Shown here: piece by piece, positions 46,366-54,517 of the stretch
Layout of the letters: each line of letters opens with the position of its first letter
Position numbering within the stretch: the stretch's first letter is position 1
Source: an uncultured Glaciecola sp.
Lineage (GTDB): Bacteria; Pseudomonadota; Gammaproteobacteria; Enterobacterales; Alteromonadaceae
Direction: 5' to 3'
DNA length: 56,558 bases
Assembly: GCA_905479945.1 (NCBI GenBank)
Contig: CAJQOP010000074.1
Span: 1-56,558, forward strand
The notes under the pieces: model-generated
The model's database searches: none
What the model was told of the DNA's origin: nothing
The model's input: only the letters and a program-made list of their open reading frames with translations
Program-made: the position numbers and the translations under genes

Positions 46366-46504
46366 AAAAGAAAACTCAAAGCAAGGCCTCTGCTTAGGTG
46401 ATAGCAAACCTTCGCAAAACAGGGATGTTTTGTGTGAGCGGTCAGGATGACGAAATGCGTGTTTGCAGCCACCTAAGCAGAGGCCTTGCTTTGAGTTTTC
46501 TTTT
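46366..46504. repeat. Long hairpin element B with conserved core in inverse orientation
   Basis: Arms 46366-46400 and 46470-46504 are a perfect 35-bp inverted repeat. A second short stem, GCAAAC (46404-46409) with GTTTGC (46461-46466), continues it inward. The 59-nt core lies at 46406-46464 on the minus strand with the same spacing as in A and C. Its inner hairpin is AAAAC/GTTTT where C has AAGGC/GCCT. The element ends 14 bp before the -35 of the rpsP promoter. Confidence 0.92.
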
Positions 46505-46518
46505 TACCAACAAAACCC

Positions 46519-46546
46519 TTGCAAAATATGACGTGGAGCGTATAAT
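46519..46546 (+). promoter_or_regulatory. Probable promoter of the rpsP operon
   Basis: TTGCAA (46519-46524) and a perfect TATAAT (46541-46546) are 16 bp apart. A start near 46553 would give a leader of about 67 nt before rpsP. Position and quality suit a strongly expressed ribosomal protein operon. Confidence 0.8.
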
Positions 46547-46619
46547 TTGCGCACCTTTTTTCCGGCATAGCTGGGACAAGGTATGTTAACGGTAACACTA
46601 CAGAGAGTTTGAGGCATAT

Positions 46620-46868
46620 ATGGTTACTATACGTTTACAACGTGGTGGCGCGAAAAAGCGTCCATTTTATCAAGTAGTTGTTGCAGACAGTCGTCGTGCA
46701 CGCAACGGTAAGTTCATCGAAAACTTGGGTTTCTTCAATCCAACTGCACAAGGTCAAGCTGAACGTTTACGTTTAGACCTAGCGCGTGTTGAGTATTGGG
46801 TAAGCGTAGGGGCAGGTGTTTCTGACCGCGTAGCTCGCTTGGTAAAAGATGCGAAAGTTGCTGCTTAG
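46620..46868 (+). CDS. rpsP: 30S ribosomal protein S16
   Basis: An 82-residue ribosomal protein with the family N-terminus [20 protein letters not shown] and the conserved [19 protein letters not shown] segment. It binds 16S rRNA early in 30S assembly. GAGG lies 5 nt before the ATG. It is first in the classic rpsP-rimM-trmD-rplS operon, preceded by a consensus-like promoter and hairpin element B. Confidence 0.98.
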   Translation: MVTIRLQRGGAKKRPFYQVVVADSRRARNGKFIENLGFFNPTAQGQAERLRLDLARVEYWVSVGAGVSDRVARLVKDAKVAA

Positions 46869-46900
46869 TAGCGCTTTTGTATCAGTAATTTGAGGTAAAG

Positions 46901-47431
46901 ATGAGTTCAGCGTCGGACAGAATTATTATTGGCAAAATCGGAGCTCCATATGGAGTGAAAGGTTGGGTTAAAATAAACAGCTTTACCCAAGTTACGGCAG
47001 ATATATTTGGTTACGCACCTTGGCAGTTAAATGGCAATGGTTGCGATAATCGAGAGATACAAATTGACGAGTGGAGAGCACAAGGTAAAGGTTTAGTCGC
47101 TAAGCTGGCTGGTATTGAATCACGAGACGATGTTGAGCAGATTAAAAATGCTGAGATTTCGGTTCCAACTTCAGTACTTCCAGAATTAGAAGACGACTTC
47201 TACTGGAAGGATTTAATTGGCATGCAGGTAGTAACTGACAAAGGTTATGACTTGGGTGTAATTAAAGACATGTTCGAAACAGGTGCAAACGATGTGATGC
47301 TTGTAAAAGCAAAAACCAACGATGCATTTGGTCAAAAAGAACGTTTATTGCCATTTTTACATGACCAAGTCGTGTTGAATGTCGATAAGCAGGCTAAGTC
47401 TATTACGGTGGACTGGGACCCAGGTTTTTAA
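46901..47431 (+). CDS. rimM: 16S rRNA processing factor RimM
   Basis: RimM binds S19 in the 30S head and helps late 16S rRNA maturation. The 176 residues comprise an N-terminal domain beginning [19 protein letters not shown] and a C-terminal PRC-barrel with [13 protein letters not shown] and [14 protein letters not shown] ribosome-binding site precedes the ATG. The stop overlaps the trmD start by one base (TAATG), so translation is coupled. Confidence 0.97.
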   Translation: MSSASDRIIIGKIGAPYGVKGWVKINSFTQVTADIFGYAPWQLNGNGCDNREIQIDEWRAQGKGLVAKLAGIESRDDVEQIKNAEISVPTSVLPELEDDFYWKDLIGMQVVTDKGYDLGVIKDMFETGANDVMLVKAKTNDAFGQKERLLPFLHDQVVLNVDKQAKSITVDWDPGF

Positions 47432-48198
47432 TGAAACCTACCCAACGTTTCGGTGTAGTGACGCTATTTCCTGAAATGTTCGAACCCTTCTTGAATCAGG
47501 GAGTGTTCGGCAGAGCAGTTAAGAACGGCATTATACAGGTGGATATGTTTAATCCTCGCGATTACACCACTGATAAACATCGAACTGTTGATGATCGCCC
47601 TTATGGCGGTGGCCCTGGAATGCTGATGATGGTGAAGCCATTAACTGACGCAATATCTGATGCAAAGTTAGCATTAGGTGAAAATAGCATGGTTGTGTAT
47701 TTATCACCGCAAGGTAAAACACTAAATCAGACTGAGGTTCAGTCTTTAACTCAGCTTCCTAATATTATTTTAGTGGCTGGGCGATATGAAGGCATCGATG
47801 AGCGCGTTATTAATGCATTGGTTGATCAGGAATGGTCGATCGGGGATTACGTCTTAAGTGGCGGCGAGCTACCAGCAATGGTGTTGATGGATTCTGTATC
47901 GAGATTGTTGCCAGATGTATTGGGGCATAATCAATCGGCGGTGGAAGATTCTTTCACTAATGGTTTATTAGATTGTCCACATTACACAAGGCCCGAAGTT
48001 TTAAATGGTGAAGTTGTACCGAGTGTATTGTTAAGTGGCAATCATGAGAAAATTAGGCAGTGGCGACTAACTAAGTCTTTAGAAAGAACGTTAGATAGAC
48101 GCCCTGATTTATTAAATGACCTAGCTCTGACTGAGGAGCAACGTAAAATTCTGACTCAACTTAAACGTGAGCGGAAGTTGCAGCATAATGACGGTTAA
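47431..48198 (+). CDS. trmD: tRNA (guanine-N1)-methyltransferase TrmD
   Basis: TrmD methylates G37 next to the anticodon, using S-adenosylmethionine, to prevent frameshifts. The 255-residue SPOUT protein has the [11 protein letters not shown] segment, the trefoil-knot regions [13 protein letters not shown] and [12 protein letters not shown], and the TRPEVLNG segment in the C-terminal domain. The start overlaps the rimM stop; rplS follows after 18 bp. Confidence 0.98.
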   Translation: MKPTQRFGVVTLFPEMFEPFLNQGVFGRAVKNGIIQVDMFNPRDYTTDKHRTVDDRPYGGGPGMLMMVKPLTDAISDAKLALGENSMVVYLSPQGKTLNQTEVQSLTQLPNIILVAGRYEGIDERVINALVDQEWSIGDYVLSGGELPAMVLMDSVSRLLPDVLGHNQSAVEDSFTNGLLDCPHYTRPEVLNGEVVPSVLLSGNHEKIRQWRLTKSLERTLDRRPDLLNDLALTEEQRKILTQLKRERKLQHNDG

Positions 48199-48216
48199 CT
48201 AGGATGAGAGGTTCTG

Positions 48217-48576
48217 ATGAGTAAAGTAAGTCAAAATATCATCAAGAAAATTGAGCAAGAACAGCTCAAGACTGATGTTCCGGCCTTTGGCCCGGGTGAC
48301 ACTGTAGTTGTTAAAGTAAGAGTAAAAGAAGGCGAAAAAGAACGTCTTCAGGCATACGAAGGCGTAGTAATCGCTAAGCGTAACCGTGGTCTACACTCTG
48401 CTTTCACTGTACGTAAGATTTCTAGTGGTGAAGGTGTAGAGCGTGTGTTTCAAACTCACAGCCCAGCAATTTCTTCTATTGAAGTGAAACGTCGTGGTGC
48501 TGTTCGTCGCGCTAAGTTGTACTACTTGCGTGAACGTTCAGGTAAATCTGCACGTATCAAAGAAAAACTTAACTAA
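48217..48576 (+). CDS. rplS: 50S ribosomal protein L19
   Basis: A 119-residue ribosomal protein with the conserved segments [18 protein letters not shown] and [13 protein letters not shown]. It sits at the 30S-50S interface. It is the last gene of the operon and is followed 28 bp later by a strong intrinsic terminator. Confidence 0.98.
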   Translation: MSKVSQNIIKKIEQEQLKTDVPAFGPGDTVVVKVRVKEGEKERLQAYEGVVIAKRNRGLHSAFTVRKISSGEGVERVFQTHSPAISSIEVKRRGAVRRAKLYYLRERSGKSARIKEKLN

Positions 48577-48604
48577 TTTTAATTTGGTGTTATCGTTAAC
48601 ATTC

Positions 48605-48636
48605 AAAAGCCCGCTTAATTGCGGGCTTTTTGTTTT
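48605..48636 (+). terminator. Intrinsic terminator of the rpsP operon
   Basis: AAAAGCCCGC (48605-48614) pairs perfectly with GCGGGCTTTT (48621-48630) around a TTAATT loop and runs into a T-rich tail. It ends the rpsP-rimM-trmD-rplS transcript before hairpin element C begins at 48661. Confidence 0.93.
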
Positions 48637-48660
48637 TAGATGTTTTTTTGTGTAAAGGAA

Positions 48661-48797
48661 AGCAGTGAAGCAGAGCGCGGATAAGGCCTTTATGCTACCA
48701 AACGCGCTTTTCGTCATCCTGACCGCTCACACAAGGCATCCCTGCCTAGTGAAGGTTTGGTAGCATAAAGGCCTTATCCGCGCTCTACTTCACTGCT
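48661..48797. repeat. Long hairpin element C with conserved 59-nt loop core
   Basis: Arms 48661-48702 and 48756-48797 pair at 41 of 42 positions. The core is at 48700-48758 on the plus strand: CGTCATCCTGA at 48712-48722, CGCTCACACAA at 48724-48734, CATCCCTG at 48737-48744 and AAGGTTT at 48752-48758. The core's first and last four bases, AAAC and GTTT, pair as the inner end of the stem. The arm sequence is different from that of elements A and B. Confidence 0.93.
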
Positions 48798-48848
48798 ACC
48801 AAACGCGCTTTTCGTCATCCTGACCGCTCACACAAGGCATCCCTGCCT
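48795..48848. repeat. Second, direct copy of the element C core (C')
   Basis: A 54-bp perfect direct repeat of 48694-48747, offset by 101 bp, containing the first 48 nt of the 59-nt core (48801-48848). It overlaps the outer end of element C's right arm by three bases (GCT). It stops exactly at the stop codon of the minus-strand gene at 48849. The last part of the core, ending AAGGTTT, is missing. Confidence 0.93.
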
Positions 48849-49373
48849 CTACGCCGCTAGTGCTTTTTGTGAATTACTCGCCATTGCGATCTGTTTTCTA
48901 ATCACTTTAAAAGCTTGAAGGTACTTGCTGTTTCGCTGGTAGCTTACGCTTTCAATAATGTCACCTTGTTCATTAAGCAAGTATGTAGCAAAACGAACAC
49001 CATTTTTGTACGGTAAGTAAAACCGATGAATAACAAACTTGGTTTCAATGGCCGCGTCAGCAATTAACATGTACATACAAGGGGGAAGGTTAACAAAATC
49101 TAGCCGTTGATCTTGTCCATACAGTACCAATGATTTTTGAAACGCGTTACTGGCCAATTGGCATTCATCGTCACTTAAGCAAATACTATGACGCATTACA
49201 AGTTGGTCAATACTTTTAACGCCTGTGCTTTTTACCTTTGTACCAATAAATTGAATATTGCTTACAGCACCAGTATTAATAGAGTCTTTGGCCAAGTTAT
49301 GTATGGTATTTATTTGTATGTTTAGATTAGGCTGGCTATTAGCTTCAGCGCTGATTAAAATAGATGCATTCAT
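48849..49373 (-). CDS. Unknown protein ending against a hairpin-core copy
   Basis: A 174-residue protein. I chose the ATG at 49373 (MNASILISAEANSQ), which has GAGGTGA five nt upstream; a longer frame from 49400 has no such signal. The sequence has no signal peptide or membrane span. It contains two cysteines at ICLSDDECQLA and one at LPPCMYMLIADAA, and a C-terminal helical part ending NSQKALAA. I do not recognise the family. The last codon abuts the core copy C', so the element may have set the present 3' end. The gene converges with rplS. Confidence 0.55.
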   Translation of the reverse strand: MNASILISAEANSQPNLNIQINTIHNLAKDSINTGAVSNIQFIGTKVKSTGVKSIDQLVMRHSICLSDDECQLASNAFQKSLVLYGQDQRLDFVNLPPCMYMLIADAAIETKFVIHRFYLPYKNGVRFATYLLNEQGDIIESVSYQRNSKYLQAFKVIRKQIAMASNSQKALAA

Positions 49374-49450
49374 TAGTATCACCTCAATATGATTATACAT
49401 GTTTATATGTACAGTATATTGCTGGATGAAAAATAGTCAATATTTTATTT

Positions 49451-50065
49451 TCAAATATCTATATCTTTTAAGCCAAGAAGTAATGCTGCTCCAATAAAAA
49501 AGGAGCCAGAGACTTTATTTAGTTTATTAGCCAGTTGGTGACGATACTTCTTGCTCAAATAGTCTGCGAATTTGCCATAACTAAGTAAAAAGCAGCCATC
49601 AATAAACAAATAGCTTGCGCTTAAGGCTGCAAATTGAGGAAGGAGGGGACTTGTAGAGGTAATAAATTGCGGGAATAAAGCAGCGAAAAATATAACTGCT
49701 TTGGGGTTTGCTGCCGACGTTATAAACCCCTGCCAGTAAAGTGTTTTGACCGATTGCGGACTGCCTTTCCCAGCCCCAGTTTTTTTACCAAACAGAAGTT
49801 TAAGCCCCATATATATTAAATACGCTACGCCCGCCCATTTGATTATCATGAACGCTCTTTGCGACGCGTTTAAGATAGCTATTAAACTAGTCGATGCTAT
49901 GACCATCTGGATAAAGTTTGCCGACAAGTCGCCTGCAGCGGTTGCGATAGAAGGCCGAAAGCCACTGCTCATGCTGTTAGATAGCATAAGCAAGTGACTT
50001 GGCCCAGGCGTTATCATAAATACAAACACTGTTGAAATGAAAAACAGCCAAACATCAATATTCAT
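49451..50065 (-). CDS. LysE/RhtB-family amino acid exporter
   Basis: A 204-residue inner-membrane protein with about six spans. The N-terminal motif FMITPGPSHLLMLSNSMSSG and the later GFITSAANPKAVIFFAALFPQF match the LysE/RhtB superfamily of amino acid and homoserine exporters. Which amino acid it exports cannot be told from sequence. It is transcribed away from the AbgT-type gene, with 212 bp between start codons. Confidence 0.88.
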   Translation of the reverse strand: MNIDVWLFFISTVFVFMITPGPSHLLMLSNSMSSGFRPSIATAAGDLSANFIQMVIASTSLIAILNASQRAFMIIKWAGVAYLIYMGLKLLFGKKTGAGKGSPQSVKTLYWQGFITSAANPKAVIFFAALFPQFITSTSPLLPQFAALSASYLFIDGCFLLSYGKFADYLSKKYRHQLANKLNKVSGSFFIGAALLLGLKDIDI

Positions 50066-50262
50066 GATTCAACCTTATATAGGATTAGAGTTAAAAGCCT
50101 AGCTCGATTTGCCGCGAAAGCCAAGCCCAGCAAAACTAAGAAATATAGTCATTGAGCTTACTTGAAAATATGGGATATATTCAGATAGTCAAACTTGTTG
50201 CTTATTCGCGGTATAAAAATACAATAGCTTAACTTAGTTATAATTTTTCACATCTACCAAAG

Positions 50263-50279
50263 ATAATAATAATAATAAT
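50263..50279. repeat. ATA trinucleotide tract next to a ribosome-binding site
   Basis: A run of almost six ATA units ends directly against GGAG (50280-50283), the ribosome-binding site of the AbgT-type gene. The tract also creates an in-frame ATG at 50278, before the chosen start. Copy-number change would not move the spacing between GGAG and the ATG at 50290, but could change the leader. Confidence 0.75.
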
Positions 50280-50289
50280 GGAGACACCT

Positions 50290-51828
50290 ATGCAACAAGC
50301 ATCCTCAACTTGGGTAACTCGCGCACTTGATAAAGTGGAACGAGTAGGAAATAAATTACCAGACCCCGCTATCATATTCTTTATCTGTTTAGTCGTTATT
50401 TGGATTTGTTCAGCTATATTTTCACAAATGACCTTTGATACTATTGACCCTAGAACAGGCACAGCAGTTGAAGTAAAGAACCTTTTAACCGGTGCGGCCA
50501 TGGCCGATTTCTTAAGTCGTATGGTAGGCATATTTACCGGTTTCGCTCCGCTTGGTGTTGTTTTAGTTGCCATGTTGGGTGTTGGTGTTGCGGAGCATAG
50601 TGGCTTTATTAGTGCGGGTTTGAAGCGGATGTTGGATTCAACGCCAAGAGCACTGCTTACACCAATGGTGGTGTTAGTCGCTATTGTTAGTCATACCGCA
50701 ACTGACGCGGGTTATGTGTTGGTTATTCCCTTAGCTGGAGTAATATTTTACGCCATGGGAAGACATCCTTTAGCAGGTATCGCAGCTGCGTTTGCTGGTG
50801 TAAGTGGCGGTTTTTGTGCAAACTTTATTCCTTCAGCTATCGACCCGCTTCTACAGTCATTCACGCAAAGTGCTGCGCAACTTATTGACCCAGATATACA
50901 AGTAAACCCCTTGAATAATTGGTTCTTTAATTCAGCGTCTACCTTGCTTATTGTGAGTATTGGTTGGTACATCACCGATAAAGTCGTTGAGCCTCGTTTA
51001 AAAGACGTTGAGGTTGATGGCGATCCAAATGAAATTCCTAGATTCGACGAATTGTCTGCAAAACAAACTAAAGCCTTGAGAGTATCTAGTTTGGTTATGT
51101 TACTCGGCATAGGTGTTTTGATTGCTGTACTCATCCCTGAAACTTCACCAATGCGCGATGCCGAAGGTGCGCTTACCAGTTTCTCTGCACCTATAATGCA
51201 ATCAATTGTGCCATTGATCTTCTTGCTGTTCCTATTACCGGGTGTGGTTTACGGCTTTATGTCGGGCACTTACAGCACCACCAAAGATATGATTGATAGC
51301 ATGACTAAAGCGATGCAGGGCATGAGTTACTATATTGTCATGGCATTTTTCTGCGCCTTGTTTATTGATGCTTTTGGTAAGTCAAATCTGGGTGCTTTAA
51401 TGGCCATCAACGGAGCTGAATTCTTAAAAGGAATGTCGCTTCCTCCTATGGTAACTATCGTCGGTATTATATTGCTTACAGCTTTTGTTAACTTGTTTGT
51501 AGGTTCGTCATCTGCCAAGTGGGCCTTGCTAGGCCCCATCTTTGTTCCTATGCTAATGCAGTTAGGCATTTCGCCTGATTTAACTCAGGCGGCATATAGG
51601 CTAGGTGATTCATCATCTAACATTATTACACCCTTAATGCCGTATTTTCCACTGGTCGTAGTTTATTGCCAGCGTTATGTTAAGTCGACGGGCATTGGTA
51701 CTTTGTTGTCATTGATGTTGCCATTTAGTATTACAATTTTAATAGCATGGACAATATTCTTATTAATATACTGGGCTATCGGGATCCCACTAGGTATTGG
51801 AGCTAGCTATGTTTACCCTGCAGGTTAG
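50290..51828 (+). CDS. AbgT-family transporter
   Basis: A 512-residue permease of the AbgT family (p-aminobenzoyl-glutamate transport; some members export sulfonamides). The N-terminus WVTRALDKVERVGNKLPDP leads to the first span. Other conserved segments are SHTATDAGYVLVIPLAG, the GGFCANFIPSAIDPLL segment, and the later SSSAKWALLGPIFVPM and GDSSSNIITPLMPYFPL. I chose the ATG at 50290, 6 nt after GGAG, over one at 50278 inside a trinucleotide repeat. A long terminator follows at 51964. No folate gene is adjacent. Confidence 0.9.
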   Translation: MQQASSTWVTRALDKVERVGNKLPDPAIIFFICLVVIWICSAIFSQMTFDTIDPRTGTAVEVKNLLTGAAMADFLSRMVGIFTGFAPLGVVLVAMLGVGVAEHSGFISAGLKRMLDSTPRALLTPMVVLVAIVSHTATDAGYVLVIPLAGVIFYAMGRHPLAGIAAAFAGVSGGFCANFIPSAIDPLLQSFTQSAAQLIDPDIQVNPLNNWFFNSASTLLIVSIGWYITDKVVEPRLKDVEVDGDPNEIPRFDELSAKQTKALRVSSLVMLLGIGVLIAVLIPETSPMRDAEGALTSFSAPIMQSIVPLIFLLFLLPGVVYGFMSGTYSTTKDMIDSMTKAMQGMSYYIVMAFFCALFIDAFGKSNLGALMAINGAEFLKGMSLPPMVTIVGIILLTAFVNLFVGSSSAKWALLGPIFVPMLMQLGISPDLTQAAYRLGDSSSNIITPLMPYFPLVVVYCQRYVKSTGIGTLLSLMLPFSITILIAWTIFLLIYWAIGIPLGIGASYVYPAG

Positions 51829-51963
51829 TTTGATTTAGGCCATTTTCTTGTTTGCTAGCGGTTTATGCGAGTCGCGCTTATCACTTGTTGCTTGTCATCA
51901 GTCAGCAAAGGGAATTTGTAAAGAGAATTAGTAAAAAAGGCAATAAGCTAACTTACAATTAAG

Positions 51964-52000
51964 AAAGCACTATTTATTCTAAATAAATAGTGCTTTTTTT
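51964..52000 (+). terminator. Intrinsic terminator after the AbgT-type gene
   Basis: A perfect 15-bp stem (51964-51978 with 51982-51996), containing AGCACTATTTATT and its complement around a three-base loop, is followed by a T-run to 52000. Confidence 0.92.
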
Positions 52001-52091
52001 ATGTTTATTGCTACTAAATGCATATTCAATTGAGTGCAATTATGGTAGTTTTATAAAAAGTCAAACAACGACTATTTATTAGATTTTTCCG

Positions 52092-52109
52092 TGTAAACAA
52101 TAATTTACA
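52092..52109. promoter_or_regulatory. TyrR box upstream of aroF-tyrA
   Basis: TGTAAA-N6-TTTACA (TGTAAACAATAATTTACA) is a perfect match to the strong TyrR box consensus. It lies 102 bp before the aroF start and just upstream of the likely -10 at 52124, overlapping the -35 region. Tyrosine-dependent repression is the natural inference. Confidence 0.9.
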
Positions 52110-52211
52110 TCTTGGTTGGGTAGTATAGTTCTCCTCATTTATATGCCTTTTCTTGTTGTTTTAGTCTCACGTTTAACATCTCACCGGTTTTCATATAATT
52201 AGAGTACTGTA

Positions 52212-53300
52212 ATGCAAAAAGACACGATTAATAACATTCACGTTTATTCTGAAGAAGTATTAGTTACACCAGAAGAACTTAGTAAAGAATTGCCGGTTAG
52301 TGAGCAAGCATTGGCTGGTGTTTTGGAATCTCGAAAAGTCATCTCAGAAATCATTCATGGTAGAGATCATCGACTGTTGGTCGTTTGTGGCCCTTGTTCT
52401 ATTCATGATGTTGAGGCAGCTAAAGAGTACGCGCTCAAATTGAAGGAGCTGCATGAATCAACGAAAGACACGTTGTACATTGTAATGCGTGTTTATTTCG
52501 AAAAGCCACGCACCACAACTGGCTGGAAAGGACTAATTAACGATCCACACCTAAATGACACCTTTGATATTGAAACAGGTTTACGAAAAGCTCGTGAATT
52601 ACTTATATGGCTTGCTGAACTAGGTTTGCCTGTTGCAACTGAAGCTCTTGATCCTATTAGCCCACAATACTTAGCTGAATTATTTAGCTGGGCCGCCATT
52701 GGTGCAAGAACCTCAGAGTCACAAACTCATCGTGAAATGGCGAGTGGCTTGTCAATGCCGGTTGGTTTTAAAAATGGCACCGACGGTTCACTTGGCATTG
52801 CAATTAATGCCTTGCAATCGGCCGCTTCGGGTCATCGTTTTATGGGTATAAATAAACAAGGCCAAGTTAGCGTTATTAAAACCCAAGGTAATCCTGACGG
52901 ACATATAATATTGCGCGGCGGCAAGCAACCTAACTATGATTCGGTTTGCGTTGCAGATTGCGAGTCCGAGCTTGCTGATTCAGGTATTAACTCTAGTTTA
53001 GTTGTTGATTGTAGCCATGCAAATAGTTCAAAAGATTACCGCAGGCAGCCTCTAGTCGCACAAAATGTGGTAAACCAAATACTAGAGGGTAACCAATCAA
53101 TTATTGGCATCATGCTAGAAAGCCACCTAAAAGCAGGCAATCAAAGTTCAACGGGTAAAACCCTTGTTGATTTAGATTATGGCGTTTCTATTACGGATGG
53201 CTGTATTGATTGGCAGCAAACTCATGATTTGATTTTGCAAACTCGAGATAGACTGATTACAGTCTTACCTATGCGCCAAACAAAACGCGAAAATGCTTAA
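52212..53300 (+). CDS. aroF: 3-deoxy-7-phosphoheptulonate (DAHP) synthase, tyrosine-sensitive type
   Basis: DAHP synthase joins PEP and erythrose 4-phosphate, the first step of aromatic amino acid synthesis. The 362-residue class I (AroFGH) protein has [49 protein letters not shown] and GFKNGTDGS. The N-terminus MQKDTINN resembles AroF, the tyrosine-inhibited isozyme, and the gene is followed by tyrA after 8 bp as in the aroF-tyrA operon. A perfect TyrR box precedes it. Feedback type is inferred from these facts. Confidence 0.95.
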   Translation: MQKDTINNIHVYSEEVLVTPEELSKELPVSEQALAGVLESRKVISEIIHGRDHRLLVVCGPCSIHDVEAAKEYALKLKELHESTKDTLYIVMRVYFEKPRTTTGWKGLINDPHLNDTFDIETGLRKARELLIWLAELGLPVATEALDPISPQYLAELFSWAAIGARTSESQTHREMASGLSMPVGFKNGTDGSLGIAINALQSAASGHRFMGINKQGQVSVIKTQGNPDGHIILRGGKQPNYDSVCVADCESELADSGINSSLVVDCSHANSSKDYRRQPLVAQNVVNQILEGNQSIIGIMLESHLKAGNQSSTGKTLVDLDYGVSITDGCIDWQQTHDLILQTRDRLITVLPMRQTKRENA

Positions 53301-53308
53301 AAATAGAT

Positions 53309-54469
53309 ATGTCTGAAACCGATAAAACACTTGCTCGCCTGCGTGATCAAATTGATGATGTTGACGGTCAATTAATCAAATTGCTAAAGCGCAGAAATGA
53401 GCTTACAGGGCAAGTGGGTGAAGTCAAAAGCCAAACAGGCATGCCAATATATGTCCCTAGTCGTGAATCAGAAATGATCGCGGTAAGGCGACATCAAGCT
53501 GAGTCTATTGGTTTGTCTGCTGACTTAGCTGAAGACGTTATTCGTCGTATTATTCGCGATTCATATCGTTCTCAACATTCAAATTACCGTTGCATTAATC
53601 CAAACATCGAGAAAGTAGTGATTATCGGTGGTGGTGGTGCTCTAGGTAAACTGTTTGTTCAACTTTTTGAACAAAGTGAATACAAAGTATGTGTTTTAGA
53701 GAAGGACGACTGGCAGCGTTCGGACGAAATTTTTGCAAATGCGGGGCTGGTGATTGTTGCGGTTCCCATCAAGTTAACAAGCTCAGTTATTCAAGGCTTA
53801 AACTCGCTTCCGCCTGACTGTGTTCTTTCTGATATTACCAGTGTTAAAAATGAGCCCTTGGAAGCCATGCTAGCTGTGCATAAAGGCCCCGTCGTTGGTT
53901 TACATCCAATGTTCGGGCCTGACAGCCCAGGAATGATCAAGCAAGTAGTGGTTGTTTGTCATGGTCGGTTTGAAGCGCAATATGCATGGTTAATTGATCA
54001 AATGCGTACTTGGGGAGCTGTGATTCACGAGTCCTCTTCTAAAGAACACGATAGTGCCATGGCGTTTATACAAGTAATGCGACATTTCAGTACCTTTGTT
54101 TACGGTCAACACTTGAAAGAAGAAGATCCAAATCTAGAATCCTTATTAATGTTTAGCTCACCAATTTATCGATTAGAATTAGCGATGGTTGGAAGATTGT
54201 TTGCTCAAGAACCTAGCTTGTATGCCGATATTATTTTTAACAATGCAGAAAGCTTAGCACTTTTGAAACGTTTTCACTTGCGATTTGGTCAAGCGCTGCA
54301 GCTTGTAGAAAGCGAAGATAAAGCGGAGTTTGTGCTCCAGTTTAATCAAACAAAACAATGGTTTGGTGGCTATGCCAAACAATGTTTAATGGACAGCAAA
54401 CAGTTGTTGCTTAAGGCTGATGATAGCCAGTTGTTACGGAAAACCAAAATTAGTTCTGACGGCCAGTAG
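53309..54469 (+). CDS. tyrA: Bifunctional chorismate mutase / prephenate dehydrogenase TyrA
   Basis: A 386-residue fusion making 4-hydroxyphenylpyruvate for tyrosine. The N-terminal AroQ-type chorismate mutase (about 1-90) has [20 protein letters not shown] and [12 protein letters not shown]. The dehydrogenase follows, with the NAD motif [15 protein letters not shown] and [12 protein letters not shown]. This fusion is typical of Gammaproteobacteria. It lies 8 bp after aroF and shares the TyrR-controlled promoter. The end is clear, with a chemoreceptor gene starting 48 bp later. Confidence 0.96.
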   Translation: MSETDKTLARLRDQIDDVDGQLIKLLKRRNELTGQVGEVKSQTGMPIYVPSRESEMIAVRRHQAESIGLSADLAEDVIRRIIRDSYRSQHSNYRCINPNIEKVVIIGGGGALGKLFVQLFEQSEYKVCVLEKDDWQRSDEIFANAGLVIVAVPIKLTSSVIQGLNSLPPDCVLSDITSVKNEPLEAMLAVHKGPVVGLHPMFGPDSPGMIKQVVVVCHGRFEAQYAWLIDQMRTWGAVIHESSSKEHDSAMAFIQVMRHFSTFVYGQHLKEEDPNLESLLMFSSPIYRLELAMVGRLFAQEPSLYADIIFNNAESLALLKRFHLRFGQALQLVESEDKAEFVLQFNQTKQWFGGYAKQCLMDSKQLLLKADDSQLLRKTKISSDGQ

Positions 54470-54517
54470 AGGTTTGACAGAACTTAAATCTAGTAAAATA
54501 ACTGTTGGAATACTTTA

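Larger units (their letters stand above)
51829..52211. other. Intergenic region between the AbgT gene and aroF
   Basis: It holds the terminator at 51964-52000 and the TyrR box at 52092-52109. A likely aroF promoter lies around 52100-52130, where TATAGT (52124-52129) is the best -10. No further gene is visible. Confidence 0.7.

Noticed and set aside
46398..46589. A 63-codon open frame inside hairpin element B and the rpsP promoter
   Set aside because: It is a translation of the repeat core and its arm, running through the promoter; nothing else supports it as a gene.
46177..48848. Interpreting the three hairpins as ordinary MITEs with terminal inverted repeats
   Set aside because: MITE copies share terminal repeats. 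Here the arms differ in every copy and only the loop is shared. No target-site duplication was evident.
46177..48848. Interpreting the hairpins as integron attC sites or a CRISPR array
   Set aside because: attC sites conserve the outer ends and vary the loop, the opposite of this. There are no regular spacers and no integrase or cas gene in the window.
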